Positions 44,397 through 52,491 of a DNA stretch of 64,000 bases are shown one piece after another; within the stretch, counting starts at the first letter, position 1, and each line of letters begins with the position of its first letter. This DNA is from Sorangium cellulosum So0157-2 (GTDB taxonomy: Bacteria; Myxococcota_A; Polyangia; Polyangiales; Polyangiaceae). The position numbers and the translations under genes were made by a program. The stretch is taken from the NCBI RefSeq assembly GCF_000418325.1, contig NC_021658.1, positions 10,616,001-10,680,000 of the forward strand, read 5' to 3'. Under the pieces are notes generated by a model that was not told the DNA's origin, did not search any database, and saw only the letters and a program-made list of their open reading frames with translations.

Positions 44397-44801
44397 ATGG
44401 GACACGGCCTGAAGGTGGAGGCGAGCGCCCTCGTGCTGTGCGGCGGGCTCGCGATGGTGCTCGCGTCGGCATGCGACTTGACCTACACCTGCGACACGGT
44501 GGAGCCGGGAGGTGCGGGTGATGAATATCCGACAGGATCCGTAGGGGCGGGAGATTATCCAAGCAACGGCGCGGATGACGAGCCGGAAGACGAAGAAGTG
44601 GGTAGCGCACAGCTTGGGATGGCGGGGGGGTGCTCACCGATCAACAAATGCACCGAGATGTATGAGGCTTGCGTCGCAAAGGGCCATCCGTGTAACCGAT
44701 ACGTCAATGCGGGTTACACCCTTTGCTCGATTTGCCAGGACAACTGCTGGCAGGAAAATGATTACAAGTTCAGAGAGTGTTATCGCTGTGGGTTTCGCTG
44801 A
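44397..44801 (+). CDS. Small Cys-rich lipoprotein, 134 aa
   Basis: The ATG at 44397 has GGGGAGAGG just upstream. A signal reads MGHGLKVEASALVLCGGLAM and ends at VLASAC, a plausible lipobox. A Gly/Asp/Glu-rich linker (about 30-75) leads to a Cys-rich domain: GGCSPINKCTEMYEACVAKG, then HPCNRY, TLCSICQDNCWQ and ECYRCGF, with nine Cys. Disulfide-stabilised surface domain is likely. Translation of the next gene begins 2 nt after the stop. Similar in design, not in sequence, to 10813-11151. Confidence 0.7.
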   Translation: MGHGLKVEASALVLCGGLAMVLASACDLTYTCDTVEPGGAGDEYPTGSVGAGDYPSNGADDEPEDEEVGSAQLGMAGGCSPINKCTEMYEACVAKGHPCNRYVNAGYTLCSICQDNCWQENDYKFRECYRCGFR

Positions 44802-44803
44802 AC

Positions 44804-45835
44804 ATGGCACCCCTCACTGACATCCGCACGGCAACGCACGTTGCCTTTGACGCGCCGACCGCAGAACAACTGCTGCGCATCGGCGCGACCCGTATCGTGC
44901 TCGCTTCCGACCGCCTTCTCACCGGGCCGAGCCACCCGAGTCCTCTCGAGCATGTTCGGCAGCGTCAGATATGGTGGAACTCGGACGAGTTATGGGATGA
45001 CCTCTATTCGTCGGAGACCCGGTGGGAGTTGCCTGTCATAACGTGGGTATCACCGAGCCTCCACGAGCGAGTGAACCTCTGGCGGACCTGTAGCTGGTTG
45101 CGCGACGTGGGCCTTGCCTGCGATGACATTCTCATCCTCGAGCTTGAGCCCGTCATCCGTTCAAGGGCAAGAAGTCACGAGGGATCGAAGCGTCCGTTTG
45201 ATTGCAGTCAATCGGTGTCCGACCACCCTGACGACACCCTTCTCGCGCGTATCGAGAAGGCGAGCCCCTGGCCGCCCGAACACTACGCTCGCGCCGTTCG
45301 CCTCTGGAACAGCTACGTCGACGAGGACCCCTTGTCGTTCGTAGAGAGCTGCTCTGCTGGTGTCGAAGGCTTTCCAGAGCTTGCTCCCCTGTGGGCGTTC
45401 CTCTCTTCCTTCTTTCCAAGAAGGACCACGGAAGGAGCCTTGCGCCTGAGTCGATTCGACGAGATCACGCTTTCTCGCCTGTCGTCCGATTGGCAGACTC
45501 CGGCGGGCGTGGCCGCCCAGAAGTCGGAGACGCTGGTCGACATGTGGCACCTCCTCTTCTGTACGGGCGACCTGTTCCTGCCGCGCCGGCTGGAGCACTG
45601 GGCAGACCACGACTCGAGTGCGGTTGTGGAGCGCGGGCCTGGCCCAAAGCCGCCTGGCGCTGACTACCCGATGCTTTCGAGCGTCTATCGCCTCACCGAG
45701 CGTGGGATGCGGCTCCGGGACAAGGGGCTCGACCAGCTCACGGCTGCGCCAAGACTGCCCATCGCCGGAACCGAGGCGTATTCGCCTTCAGCCCCCTGGG
45801 TGCTGCTCGAAGATGGACGGCTCGCTCGGCTGTAA
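44804..45835 (+). CDS. DUF1835-like protein, 343 aa
   Basis: The ATG at 44804 follows the Cys-rich gene by 2 nt. N-terminal features match DUF1835: RIVLASDRLLTGPSHPSPLEHVRQRQIWW, with later ELPVITWVSPSLHERVNLWR and DILILELEP. A C-terminal winged-helix-like part (VYRLTERGMRLRDKGL) resembles the DUF3658-type end. It looks cytosolic. Such proteins are of unknown biochemical role. The tight spacing implies cotranscription with the lipoprotein gene, an odd pairing of a secreted and a cytosolic protein. Confidence 0.65.
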   Translation: MAPLTDIRTATHVAFDAPTAEQLLRIGATRIVLASDRLLTGPSHPSPLEHVRQRQIWWNSDELWDDLYSSETRWELPVITWVSPSLHERVNLWRTCSWLRDVGLACDDILILELEPVIRSRARSHEGSKRPFDCSQSVSDHPDDTLLARIEKASPWPPEHYARAVRLWNSYVDEDPLSFVESCSAGVEGFPELAPLWAFLSSFFPRRTTEGALRLSRFDEITLSRLSSDWQTPAGVAAQKSETLVDMWHLLFCTGDLFLPRRLEHWADHDSSAVVERGPGPKPPGADYPMLSSVYRLTERGMRLRDKGLDQLTAAPRLPIAGTEAYSPSAPWVLLEDGRLARL

Positions 45836-46064
45836 TAGCCAAGCCAATCCGCGATGTGGATCGGACGGCGCGAAGGGGGACGGTGCACTACACGCGCCTT
45901 TGCCTAGCGATTTGTGCTACGCAGCCAAGATCATGCCGCACTATGTTGGCGCTCAGGCTGGCTGATAGCTCATCGAGCAGGCCCCTTGATGGGCGCGAAG
46001 GCGTACCCATCACACGCGGCACGAGACGGTGGCAGGCCGCCGGCCGGCAGAGCTGCGGCGTTGT

Positions 46065-46973
46065 TCAGGAGCCGTTCGTGGCGAGGAGCTCCCTGGCGTC
46101 GCTGACAACGGCCGCCCGGCGCAGCCAGCGATCCAGCTCCGCCACGTCGGTGCTCACGAGGACGCGCTCCCGCACATCAGCGGGGACCTCCAGCCCGCGA
46201 GCCTCGAGCACGACGAGTACGGCCTGCGCCGTGCTCTTCAGGGTGCCCTCGCGCATCCCTTCCTCCCGGCCCTTCTCCACGCCCTTCGCTACGTAGCTGC
46301 GTGCGAACTCGCTCTGGAACTCGTATCCGCTCTTCATCATCGCCTCCAACGTCCGCCTCGCCGCTTCGTTCAGCGAGGATAGCACCAGGTCCCCGTACAA
46401 GGCGCGCCGCTCCTCATCGAGCCCGGCTGCCGCCGCCAGGAACGCCACGCCGATCGCCTCCCCCACCTCCTCCTGCCCGTGCGCCATCGCCGAGAGCACC
46501 ACCACCTCGGGCGCCGCCTTCGCCTGCTCGGCGTCGGTGACGACCGGGACGCCCTGGGGGCCGAGCACCAGCGGCACCAGGATCCTGCCAGGGTGGCCCG
46601 TGTCGATCGGCTGCGAGCACCACCGCGTCATCTTCGGGTCGATCGTCACGGCCAGCAGCCGGGTGGGGCAGCGGTGCCGTGCCCTCGTCTGCGCCACGTA
46701 CACGGGCCAGACGTACGGCTTGTCCAGGTCCACGCCGAGCTGGACCTCGACGACGATCGCCATCGCCGGGCGCTCCTGCTCGCCGACCAGCAGGACGACG
46801 ATGACGTCCGCCCGCCGGTCCGAGGGAATGATCTCGGCGAGGTCGGAGGACTCGACGCGCGCCTCCGTGAAGGCCGGGACCGGCTGGCCGAGCGCGTCCT
46901 GCAGCAACTCGGCGGCCAGGGTCGGCCGGTTCTTGAACAGCTCAACCAGGGCTTCATGGGTAACTGAGGGCAT
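46065..46973 (-). CDS. Rpn-like PD-(D/E)XK nuclease-fold protein, 302 aa
   Basis: This belongs to a large, repetitive family of myxobacterial/cyanobacterial proteins related to Rpn/PDDEXK_4 transposase-like nucleases. The fold motif is visible as Asp56 in RRADVIVVLLV and Glu76-x-Gln78 in AIVVEVQLG. The middle has PYVWPVYVAQTRARHRCPTR. The C-terminal part has the recurrent EKGREEGMREG segment and ends with VPADVRERVLVSTDVAELDR WLRR (split for clarity). A remnant of a close paralogue lies at 33704-33831. Recombination-promoting nuclease activity is known for Rpn of E. coli; here it is inferred. Confidence 0.75.
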   Translation of the reverse strand: MPSVTHEALVELFKNRPTLAAELLQDALGQPVPAFTEARVESSDLAEIIPSDRRADVIVVLLVGEQERPAMAIVVEVQLGVDLDKPYVWPVYVAQTRARHRCPTRLLAVTIDPKMTRWCSQPIDTGHPGRILVPLVLGPQGVPVVTDAEQAKAAPEVVVLSAMAHGQEEVGEAIGVAFLAAAAGLDEERRALYGDLVLSSLNEAARRTLEAMMKSGYEFQSEFARSYVAKGVEKGREEGMREGTLKSTAQAVLVVLEARGLEVPADVRERVLVSTDVAELDRWLRRAAVVSDARELLATNGS

Positions 46974-47314
46974 CGGGTAGTCTCTCGGGTGGTTACAGCC
47001 ATGCTAGATTCTCAAGCGGCGTGCCAGGCTCGTGCGGTAGACCCACAGGGGCCGATGCAGCCGTCTCCACCCTATAAATTCCGGGCAGCGTCCCGGATCC
47101 GTCACGTCGTGTGACCTGCGTGTGCCCCGAGTCCAGGGGGAGCTCCGCGGCGGGCACCAGGCCGGCGGGGCGGATCCCAGGTGCGAGTCTGCGCGCTGGA
47201 CCGCGCTGGCGAGGCCAAGCGAGCGTCCATCGCCGCATGGCCACCGCGGCTCGGCTGAGAGGCGGTGGTCTGGCTCTGTTCGCCCGCCCAGCGCCACCGG
47301 GTTATGGATCCTGC
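46974..47314. repeat. Intergenic region with dispersed repeat
   Basis: At 47108-47190 the sequence GTGTGACCTGCGTGTGCCCC and CAGGCCGGCGGGGCGGATCC match parts of copy A (8921-9100). No gene is seen. Confidence 0.6.
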
Positions 47315-47500
47315 ATGCCGCACGTGATCCGCCTCCATGCTGACCCGCGCCGCGTCCGGGTCGAGATCCCCTCCCTCGGGATCTCGCTGGAGGAGGAGGC
47401 CGCCGTCGCTGTCATGTACCGCCGGCCGAGTCGCGGTTCCCCGCCCAGCTGCGTGCTCGCGGTTGGCCGCAACGCGCTCCAGATGGTTGTGCGGCGCGCC
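47315..47500 (+). pseudogene. Possible MreB/actin-like N-terminal remnant
   Basis: From an ATG at 47315 the frame reads RLHADPRRVRVEIPSLGISL, EEEAAVAVMYRR and CVLAVGRNALQMVVRR. The last part resembles the MreB pattern where a conserved Val-rich strand is followed by VLAVGxxAxxM. It then runs into the 3' end of the converging gene. Match is short, so this is tentative. Confidence 0.3.
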
Positions 47501-47502
47501 CG

Positions 47503-48921
47503 TCAGTTCTTGACGAACCCGTTGAACAGCCCGATGCACATCTCGTCGAGCGAGCTCTCGCCGAGGACGATATCCCTCGGCGCGGTGAGGTTCTCCTCCT
47601 GGAGCGCCCTCCGCACGAAGGGATTGTCCATCGTGTTGTCGTAGAGGCAACGCAAGCTCATGACATCGCCGGTCTTCAGGACGGGGAGCTCCTCGATCGG
47701 CGCGTCGATCGTGTACGTCTGCTGCCAGTTGAAGTCCCACTTCGGCGTCTGGACCACGCACTCCTCGGCCGGATCGCCGCCCTGCGGGCTCGGGCGCTCG
47801 ACGTCGACCTTCATGTCGGTCCCGACATAGTGCATGTGCGTCATCGCGCTGTAGAGCCGGATGCCATCCACCAGCGACTCCCCCATGAACGTCTCGGGGA
47901 GCGTCATCTTCATGACCTCGGTGTGTTCCTTGGCCCCCGCAGGGACGAAGAACTCGACCCCTTCCCTGTCGTTGGGCCCCGGCTGGAGGCCGTCGCCGTT
48001 CGGGAATTGCGAGGGGAAGTTGCCGAACGCCACGAAGACGACCCGGTACTCCGGCGTCTCCGGGAGGAACCGCAGCTGGATCTTCGTCGCGTCAGGCTCG
48101 GCGGTCGCGCCCGCCGGGTGGTAATGGACCTGCATCACCAGCCTCGAGCCCGCGCGGACGAGGAAGCCGGCGTTGGACGGGAACTCGGTCGGCCGCCCGC
48201 CGGGCACCCACACGCCGAGGACCTGGGTGTCCTGCACGCCGGAGCTGCCAAAACACTCGTAGCCGCCGTCGGCGTCGGCCATGGCGTCGCTCTCCGCGTG
48301 CGGGTCGGTGAAGACCACCACGTGGTGGACCACCTTCGAGTTCCCCGGGATCACGTTCATGCCGTTCACGAACGTGTCCTCCGTGAGCTTCGGATCCATC
48401 ACGAAGCAGCGGAACTGGTCCTCGTCGCCGCCCGTCACGTACGGCTTCAAAGGCTCGATGGTCGCGCTGACCCCCTCGAGTCCATGGATCCCCGACGCGT
48501 CGATCGCCGGGGGCGCGTCCGCGGGGTCGCCCTCGGGGGCGCCGGCGTCATGCCAGGCCTCGAGCGTCGCGAGCTCCGCGTCGGTGAGCCTGCTGTCGTC
48601 CTTCCAGCCGAACCGCGGCGTGCACTCGTCCGTCTCGATCGCGCCCCAGGGCGGCATCGTCCGGTCCTGCGTCACCGCCACGATCCGGCTCGAGACCTGC
48701 TTCGCGTCCGCGTACTCGGTCAGGCTGAAGGGCGCGATCTCGCCGGGCGAGTGGCAGCCCTGGCAGCGCTTCTGCAGGATGGGCGCCACGTCCTTGTGGA
48801 ACGTCGGCCCCGCCGTGGGGCCCTCGACCAGCGGATTCGTGCCCTCAGGCTCGCTGCTGCATCCCACGATGGGGATGAGCGAAGCGAGAACGATGCTCCA
48901 AGGCCTGTTGATCATGGTCAT
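47503..48921 (-). CDS. Copper type II ascorbate-dependent monooxygenase-like lipoprotein with haem-c motif
   Basis: The ATG at 48921 (or 48915) gives a signal MTMINRPWSIVLASLIPIVGC with a lipobox Cys. Near residue 50 CQGCH (in LQKRCQGCHSPGEIAPFSLT) is a haem-c binding motif. Downstream MPPWGAIE and GWKDDSRLTDAELATLEAW are typical of the cytochrome-like N-domain. The oxygenase-like part has SKVVHHVVVFTDP with a paired His, GSRLVMQVHYHP (HxH) and MTHMHYVGTDMKV, likely copper ligands of the PHM/DBM fold. It is about 470 residues. It is likely periplasmic. A divergent TetR regulator would be 0.2 kb upstream (same strand), so regulation by it is possible. Confidence 0.8.
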   Translation of the reverse strand: MTMINRPWSIVLASLIPIVGCSSEPEGTNPLVEGPTAGPTFHKDVAPILQKRCQGCHSPGEIAPFSLTEYADAKQVSSRIVAVTQDRTMPPWGAIETDECTPRFGWKDDSRLTDAELATLEAWHDAGAPEGDPADAPPAIDASGIHGLEGVSATIEPLKPYVTGGDEDQFRCFVMDPKLTEDTFVNGMNVIPGNSKVVHHVVVFTDPHAESDAMADADGGYECFGSSGVQDTQVLGVWVPGGRPTEFPSNAGFLVRAGSRLVMQVHYHPAGATAEPDATKIQLRFLPETPEYRVVFVAFGNFPSQFPNGDGLQPGPNDREGVEFFVPAGAKEHTEVMKMTLPETFMGESLVDGIRLYSAMTHMHYVGTDMKVDVERPSPQGGDPAEECVVQTPKWDFNWQQTYTIDAPIEELPVLKTGDVMSLRCLYDNTMDNPFVRRALQEENLTAPRDIVLGESSLDEMCIGLFNGFVKN

Positions 48922-49111
48922 TGTCTCCTCTTCTTCCACGCGTGATGAAGACGCGAAGGAATGCTGAATGCCTGGGCGCCTCTCGCCCCTGCCGCTCCGC
49001 GAGCGCCCCTCCGCGGCCAGGGGCCCGCGGCGCGGCACAACCCCGCTGCCAGCGCGCGGCGCCTCCTGCGCAGCAGAGGAGCGGCCCATCCCCCCACGGG
49101 GCGCCGGCGGC

Positions 49112-49726
49112 CTACCTGCTCGTCGAGGCGCCGGTCAGAAAGAGCGCAGCGGTCCGCTGGAGCGCCGTGCTGAGCGGCAACGCCGGCTCGGCGAGCCACG
49201 CGATCGTCGTCGTGAACAGCTGACCAAGCAGGATGCTGCAGAGCCACTCCATCGGGAGCGCGCGGCCGAGCTCGCCACGATCGGCCGCCAGGCGGAACCG
49301 CTCCGTGAGCAGGCGCCCAACCGGGCTCATCTCGGCGGGGGGCGTGCGCACCATGCCCTTGCGGATCATCGCCGCGGCGAGATCCGGGACGAGCGAGCTG
49401 TCGCGCTCCCACTCCAGGCTGAAGGCGGCGCACAGCGTGTCCAGCAACACACGCAACGGCGCGTCCTCGGGGAGCGCCGAGAGCGCGGCGACGACGCGCT
49501 GATCGAGCTCCCGGTGGTGCTGGAAGAGCACGTCGTCCTTGGTCGGGAAATGAAAGTAAAACGAGCCGTGACTGACGCCCGCCGACCGGGCGATGTCCTC
49601 GATGCGCGCGGTCGCGAAGCCGTCGCGCCGGAAGACGGCCATGGCCGCCTCGTAGATGCGCTGCCGGGTGTCCTCGCGCTGGCGATCCCGAACCGTGGAG
49701 CCAGCCTTCACCGGACGAGGAGTCAT
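49112..49726 (-). CDS. TetR family transcriptional regulator
   Basis: The ATG at 49726 is preferred because the extra upstream frame contains low-complexity residues and the operator-like region. The 204-residue protein starts MTPRPVKAGSTVRDRQ. The HTH is classic: TRQRIYEAAMAVFRRDGFAT, IEDIARSAGVSHGSFYFHF, PTKDDVLFQHH. The C-terminal ligand-binding domain is variable, with TERFRLAADRGELGRAL and a hydrophobic end. A palindrome at 49826-49845 lies about 100 bp upstream and is a likely operator. The next gene in the same direction is the copper monooxygenase-like lipoprotein. Confidence 0.9.
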   Translation of the reverse strand: MTPRPVKAGSTVRDRQREDTRQRIYEAAMAVFRRDGFATARIEDIARSAGVSHGSFYFHFPTKDDVLFQHHRELDQRVVAALSALPEDAPLRVLLDTLCAAFSLEWERDSSLVPDLAAAMIRKGMVRTPPAEMSPVGRLLTERFRLAADRGELGRALPMEWLCSILLGQLFTTTIAWLAEPALPLSTALQRTAALFLTGASTSR

Positions 49727-49825
49727 GAACCGATGCCGCCTTCGCGGGAGATCTATCGGAGAACCCGACTCCGCTCCAGCGCAGATCGTCCGTTCCCAGC
49801 AGAGCGATCTGCACATTGACATTCG

Positions 49826-49845
49826 TCATTGACGTTTGTCAATGA
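49826..49845. promoter_or_regulatory. Candidate TetR operator palindrome
   Basis: TCATTGAC-GTTT-GTCAATGA is a perfect inverted repeat with 8-bp arms. A half-like ACATTGAC lies just upstream at 49813-49820. Position between the TetR gene and the divergent acetyltransferase gene supports autoregulation. Confidence 0.6.
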
Positions 49846-50013
49846 CCGCGCGCGGGGCCGGCGTCAACAAGGAAGGCCTTGGTCCAGGCGTCCGGTCGCG
49901 CCCGAGGCACGCCCGCGGCCGAGGCCGGGGATGCTGGCCGCCTCGGCCTTCGAGATGGCAGGATCGGCGTCGTGCATCATCGCGTACGACCTGCTGTCGT
50001 CGGACTGCCCACC

Positions 50014-50823
50014 ATGACCTCCGTGAGCACCGCCGAGCTCCTCGCGCGCTTCGACGCCCAGATGCGCCGGGATCTCCCGCCTCCCAGCCCGGCATGGCGC
50101 GCCGAGCGCGACGGCCGCGTGGTGAGGTGGGTGTCGCCTCCGGAGCTGCCATGGGGCTGCGGCGTGCAATGGAGCGATCTGGACGAGGACACGGCGGACG
50201 GCGCCATCGCCGAGCAAATGTCGTATTTCGCCAGGCTGGCGCGCCGCTTCGAGTGGAAGACCTTCGGCCACGACCGGCCCGCGGATCTCGAAGCGCGGCT
50301 GCGCGCCGCCGGGCTCGAGGCGGGGGACGAGGAGGCGCTGCTTATCGGGGCCGTCGACGAGGTCGCCGTGACGACCGCCGGCGCGGCGCCGCCCCCGGGG
50401 ATCACCGTGCGCTGCCTCGACGGAGGCGAGCCGCTCGACGGGATCGCCGCGCTGCAATCCGCCGTCTGGGGCGGGGACTGGGGCTGGCTCGTCGCCGAGC
50501 TGCGGCAGGAGCGAGGAGCCGATCCAGGGGCGCTATCCATCCACGTCGCGGAGGCAGAGGGTCGGGTCGTCTGCGCCGCGTGGGCGCGCTTCCACCGAGG
50601 CACCGAGTTCGCGAGCCTGTGGGGCGGCAGCACGCTTGAGGCGTGGCGCAGGCGCGGCATCTATCGGAGCCTCGTCGCGCGGCGCGCCGCGCAGGCCCGA
50701 GAGCGCGGGCTGCGCTACCTGCAAGTCGACGCCTCGGCGGACAGCCGTCCGATCCTGGAACGGATGGGGTTGCGCGTCGTCTCCACCACCAGGCCTTTCG
50801 TGTGGAGCCCGCCGTCTCCCTGA
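50014..50823 (+). CDS. GNAT family N-acetyltransferase, 269 aa
   Basis: The ATG at 50014 starts MTSVSTAELLARFDAQMRRD; the frame is open further upstream but without conserved sequence. The first half (RVVRWVSPPELPWGCGVQWS, EQMSYFARLARRFEWKTFGHDRP) is an N-terminal domain common in larger GNATs. The acetyl-CoA binding half shows VAEAEGRVVCAAWARFH, then GGSTLEAWRRRGIYRSLVA (R-x-x-G-x-Y/A loop) and LQVDASADSRPILERMGLR. Acyl transfer from acetyl-CoA to an amine is expected; the substrate is unknown. It diverges from the TetR gene. Confidence 0.85.
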   Translation: MTSVSTAELLARFDAQMRRDLPPPSPAWRAERDGRVVRWVSPPELPWGCGVQWSDLDEDTADGAIAEQMSYFARLARRFEWKTFGHDRPADLEARLRAAGLEAGDEEALLIGAVDEVAVTTAGAAPPPGITVRCLDGGEPLDGIAALQSAVWGGDWGWLVAELRQERGADPGALSIHVAEAEGRVVCAAWARFHRGTEFASLWGGSTLEAWRRRGIYRSLVARRAAQARERGLRYLQVDASADSRPILERMGLRVVSTTRPFVWSPPSP

Positions 50824-51078
50824 GCCGCCGCGCCTGACACCGGCGCTCGCGCGGCTGGCTCTCCGCGGATCCGAGGGATGAGCCTCGGCGCCGACGCAGC
50901 GCTGGCCGCCGCTTCACGCCGCGCTCGCTGCGGCGCTCCGCCCGGACGCGGGGTGGCCGCTTCGACCAACTCCATGGCCGGCGCGACCAAGCCGAGCCGC
51001 GGCGGCACGACTACATCCTTCAACGCGTCCACCACGGAGCGCGGCGACGCGCTTCATCACGAGGCTTGGAGGTTGCTC

Positions 51079-52386
51079 ATGATCCATCGAATGCGAATCT
51101 CGCGAGAACCCACGAACCGCCGGATCGCCGTGGCCATCGCCGCGGCCATCGCCGCCGCGGGGTGCTGCGCGAACCCGAGCGACGACAGCCACGCGGGGAG
51201 CGGCGGCTCGCCGGCCAGCGCGGGCTCGGGCGGCAGCGGAGGCTCCGACGGCACCGGCGCCTCGGGCGGCGGCGGAGGCTCGGGAGGCGATGGCGGAGGC
51301 GGCGGCGCCGGCGGCAGCGTCGCCCCGACGCACGCGGGCATCATCTCCATCCAGGATGTCTCCATCCTCGGCGCGCCGCAGGCGGGTCACGGCCTCACCG
51401 TGCAGATCTTGTTCACCGCGGCAAAGGCCCCCAGCTACGAGGAAGCGCCCGGTCAGCTCACCGGATGCAAGGCATGGATGTACGACGTGCAGGACGATCC
51501 GCCGCCGCCGCTCACCGATCAGGGCGCCGTCACGATCTCCGGGCTCACGGGCGGCACGCTCGATTGCCGCTTCCAGGGCAACGGCTACGTCTGCCCGGCG
51601 CACAGCGGAACGGGCGAGGCGAGCGTGACCCCCGGGACGACGGGCACCGCTGCCTACGTGCTCCGCGGCGCGGCGCTGTCCGCGGACGACGTGGGTCGCT
51701 ACCTGCGCGTGAACGGCGCAGCGACGGCCGCAAACAACGGGGCGTTCCCCATCGTGGCCGTCGAGTCGAGCGAGACCGCGATCGTGGCCAATCCGCGCGC
51801 GGCCGAGGAAGCGTTCGTGGCCGACCATGTCGTGCTCGCCGGCGCAGGGCCCGTCCCGAACAACCCGATCGATCCCATCGCGAGCGGCGATGAGGTCGTC
51901 GTGGGGATCGAGCCCGGCGGCGCGATGGCCTTCGAGTTCCCCGATCTGGGGCCCATCGCGGCAGGGGGAGAGTTCCAGCTCGACGCCGCGTCGCAATCCA
52001 TCCTCGGCGCGGTGCCGCTCGACGGCGCGCCGATGACCCTGGGCTGCGCCGGGGAAGGCGGGAGCTGCGGGGCCGCGCAAGGCACGCTCGTGCGCATCAC
52101 CAGCACCGACGGCGACGTCGAGGGAGCCTCGCCGTTCGCGATGCCGCCGCCCAGAGGCAAGCAGGTGGAGATCCAGTGCGTCACCCTGGGAGGCGACGGA
52201 TCCATCACCGTACCCGCCGAAGCGATGAAGCTGCTCCAGGAGGCGCACCAGGCGTCCTCCATCACGCGCATCCGGACCGCGTTCATGCGCGAGGGCGTGG
52301 CGAGCGCCACGAACCCCGAGCCGCAGCCCCGGAACACCGCCCACGTCCTGGCCGGGCACGGGATCCTCGGCTTCGCGAGCCCCTGA
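51079..52386 (+). CDS. Predicted lipoprotein with Gly/Ser-rich linker, 435 aa
   Basis: The ATG at 51079 has GGAGG 7 nt upstream. The signal is MIHRMRISREPTNRR then a hydrophobic Ala-rich run ending AAAGC, a lipobox. A Gly/Ser-rich tether (about 45-85) leads to a beta-rich domain with VSILGAPQAGHGLTVQILF, a Cys-containing loop and FEFPDLGPIAAGGEFQLDA. The overall design is that of an outer-membrane-anchored binding or structural lipoprotein. I do not recognise the family. It precedes the AraC regulator. Confidence 0.7.
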   Translation: MIHRMRISREPTNRRIAVAIAAAIAAAGCCANPSDDSHAGSGGSPASAGSGGSGGSDGTGASGGGGGSGGDGGGGGAGGSVAPTHAGIISIQDVSILGAPQAGHGLTVQILFTAAKAPSYEEAPGQLTGCKAWMYDVQDDPPPPLTDQGAVTISGLTGGTLDCRFQGNGYVCPAHSGTGEASVTPGTTGTAAYVLRGAALSADDVGRYLRVNGAATAANNGAFPIVAVESSETAIVANPRAAEEAFVADHVVLAGAGPVPNNPIDPIASGDEVVVGIEPGGAMAFEFPDLGPIAAGGEFQLDAASQSILGAVPLDGAPMTLGCAGEGGSCGAAQGTLVRITSTDGDVEGASPFAMPPPRGKQVEIQCVTLGGDGSITVPAEAMKLLQEAHQASSITRIRTAFMREGVASATNPEPQPRNTAHVLAGHGILGFASP

Positions 52387-52491
52387 GCCCGCAGGAAAAG
52401 CGCGCTCCCCTGACCCGAGCGTCATGCCTGACGCGCCCACGATGCCGCTCGTCGCGCGGATCGCCGCCCGCGAGGTGCTCCAGCCTCTGGC

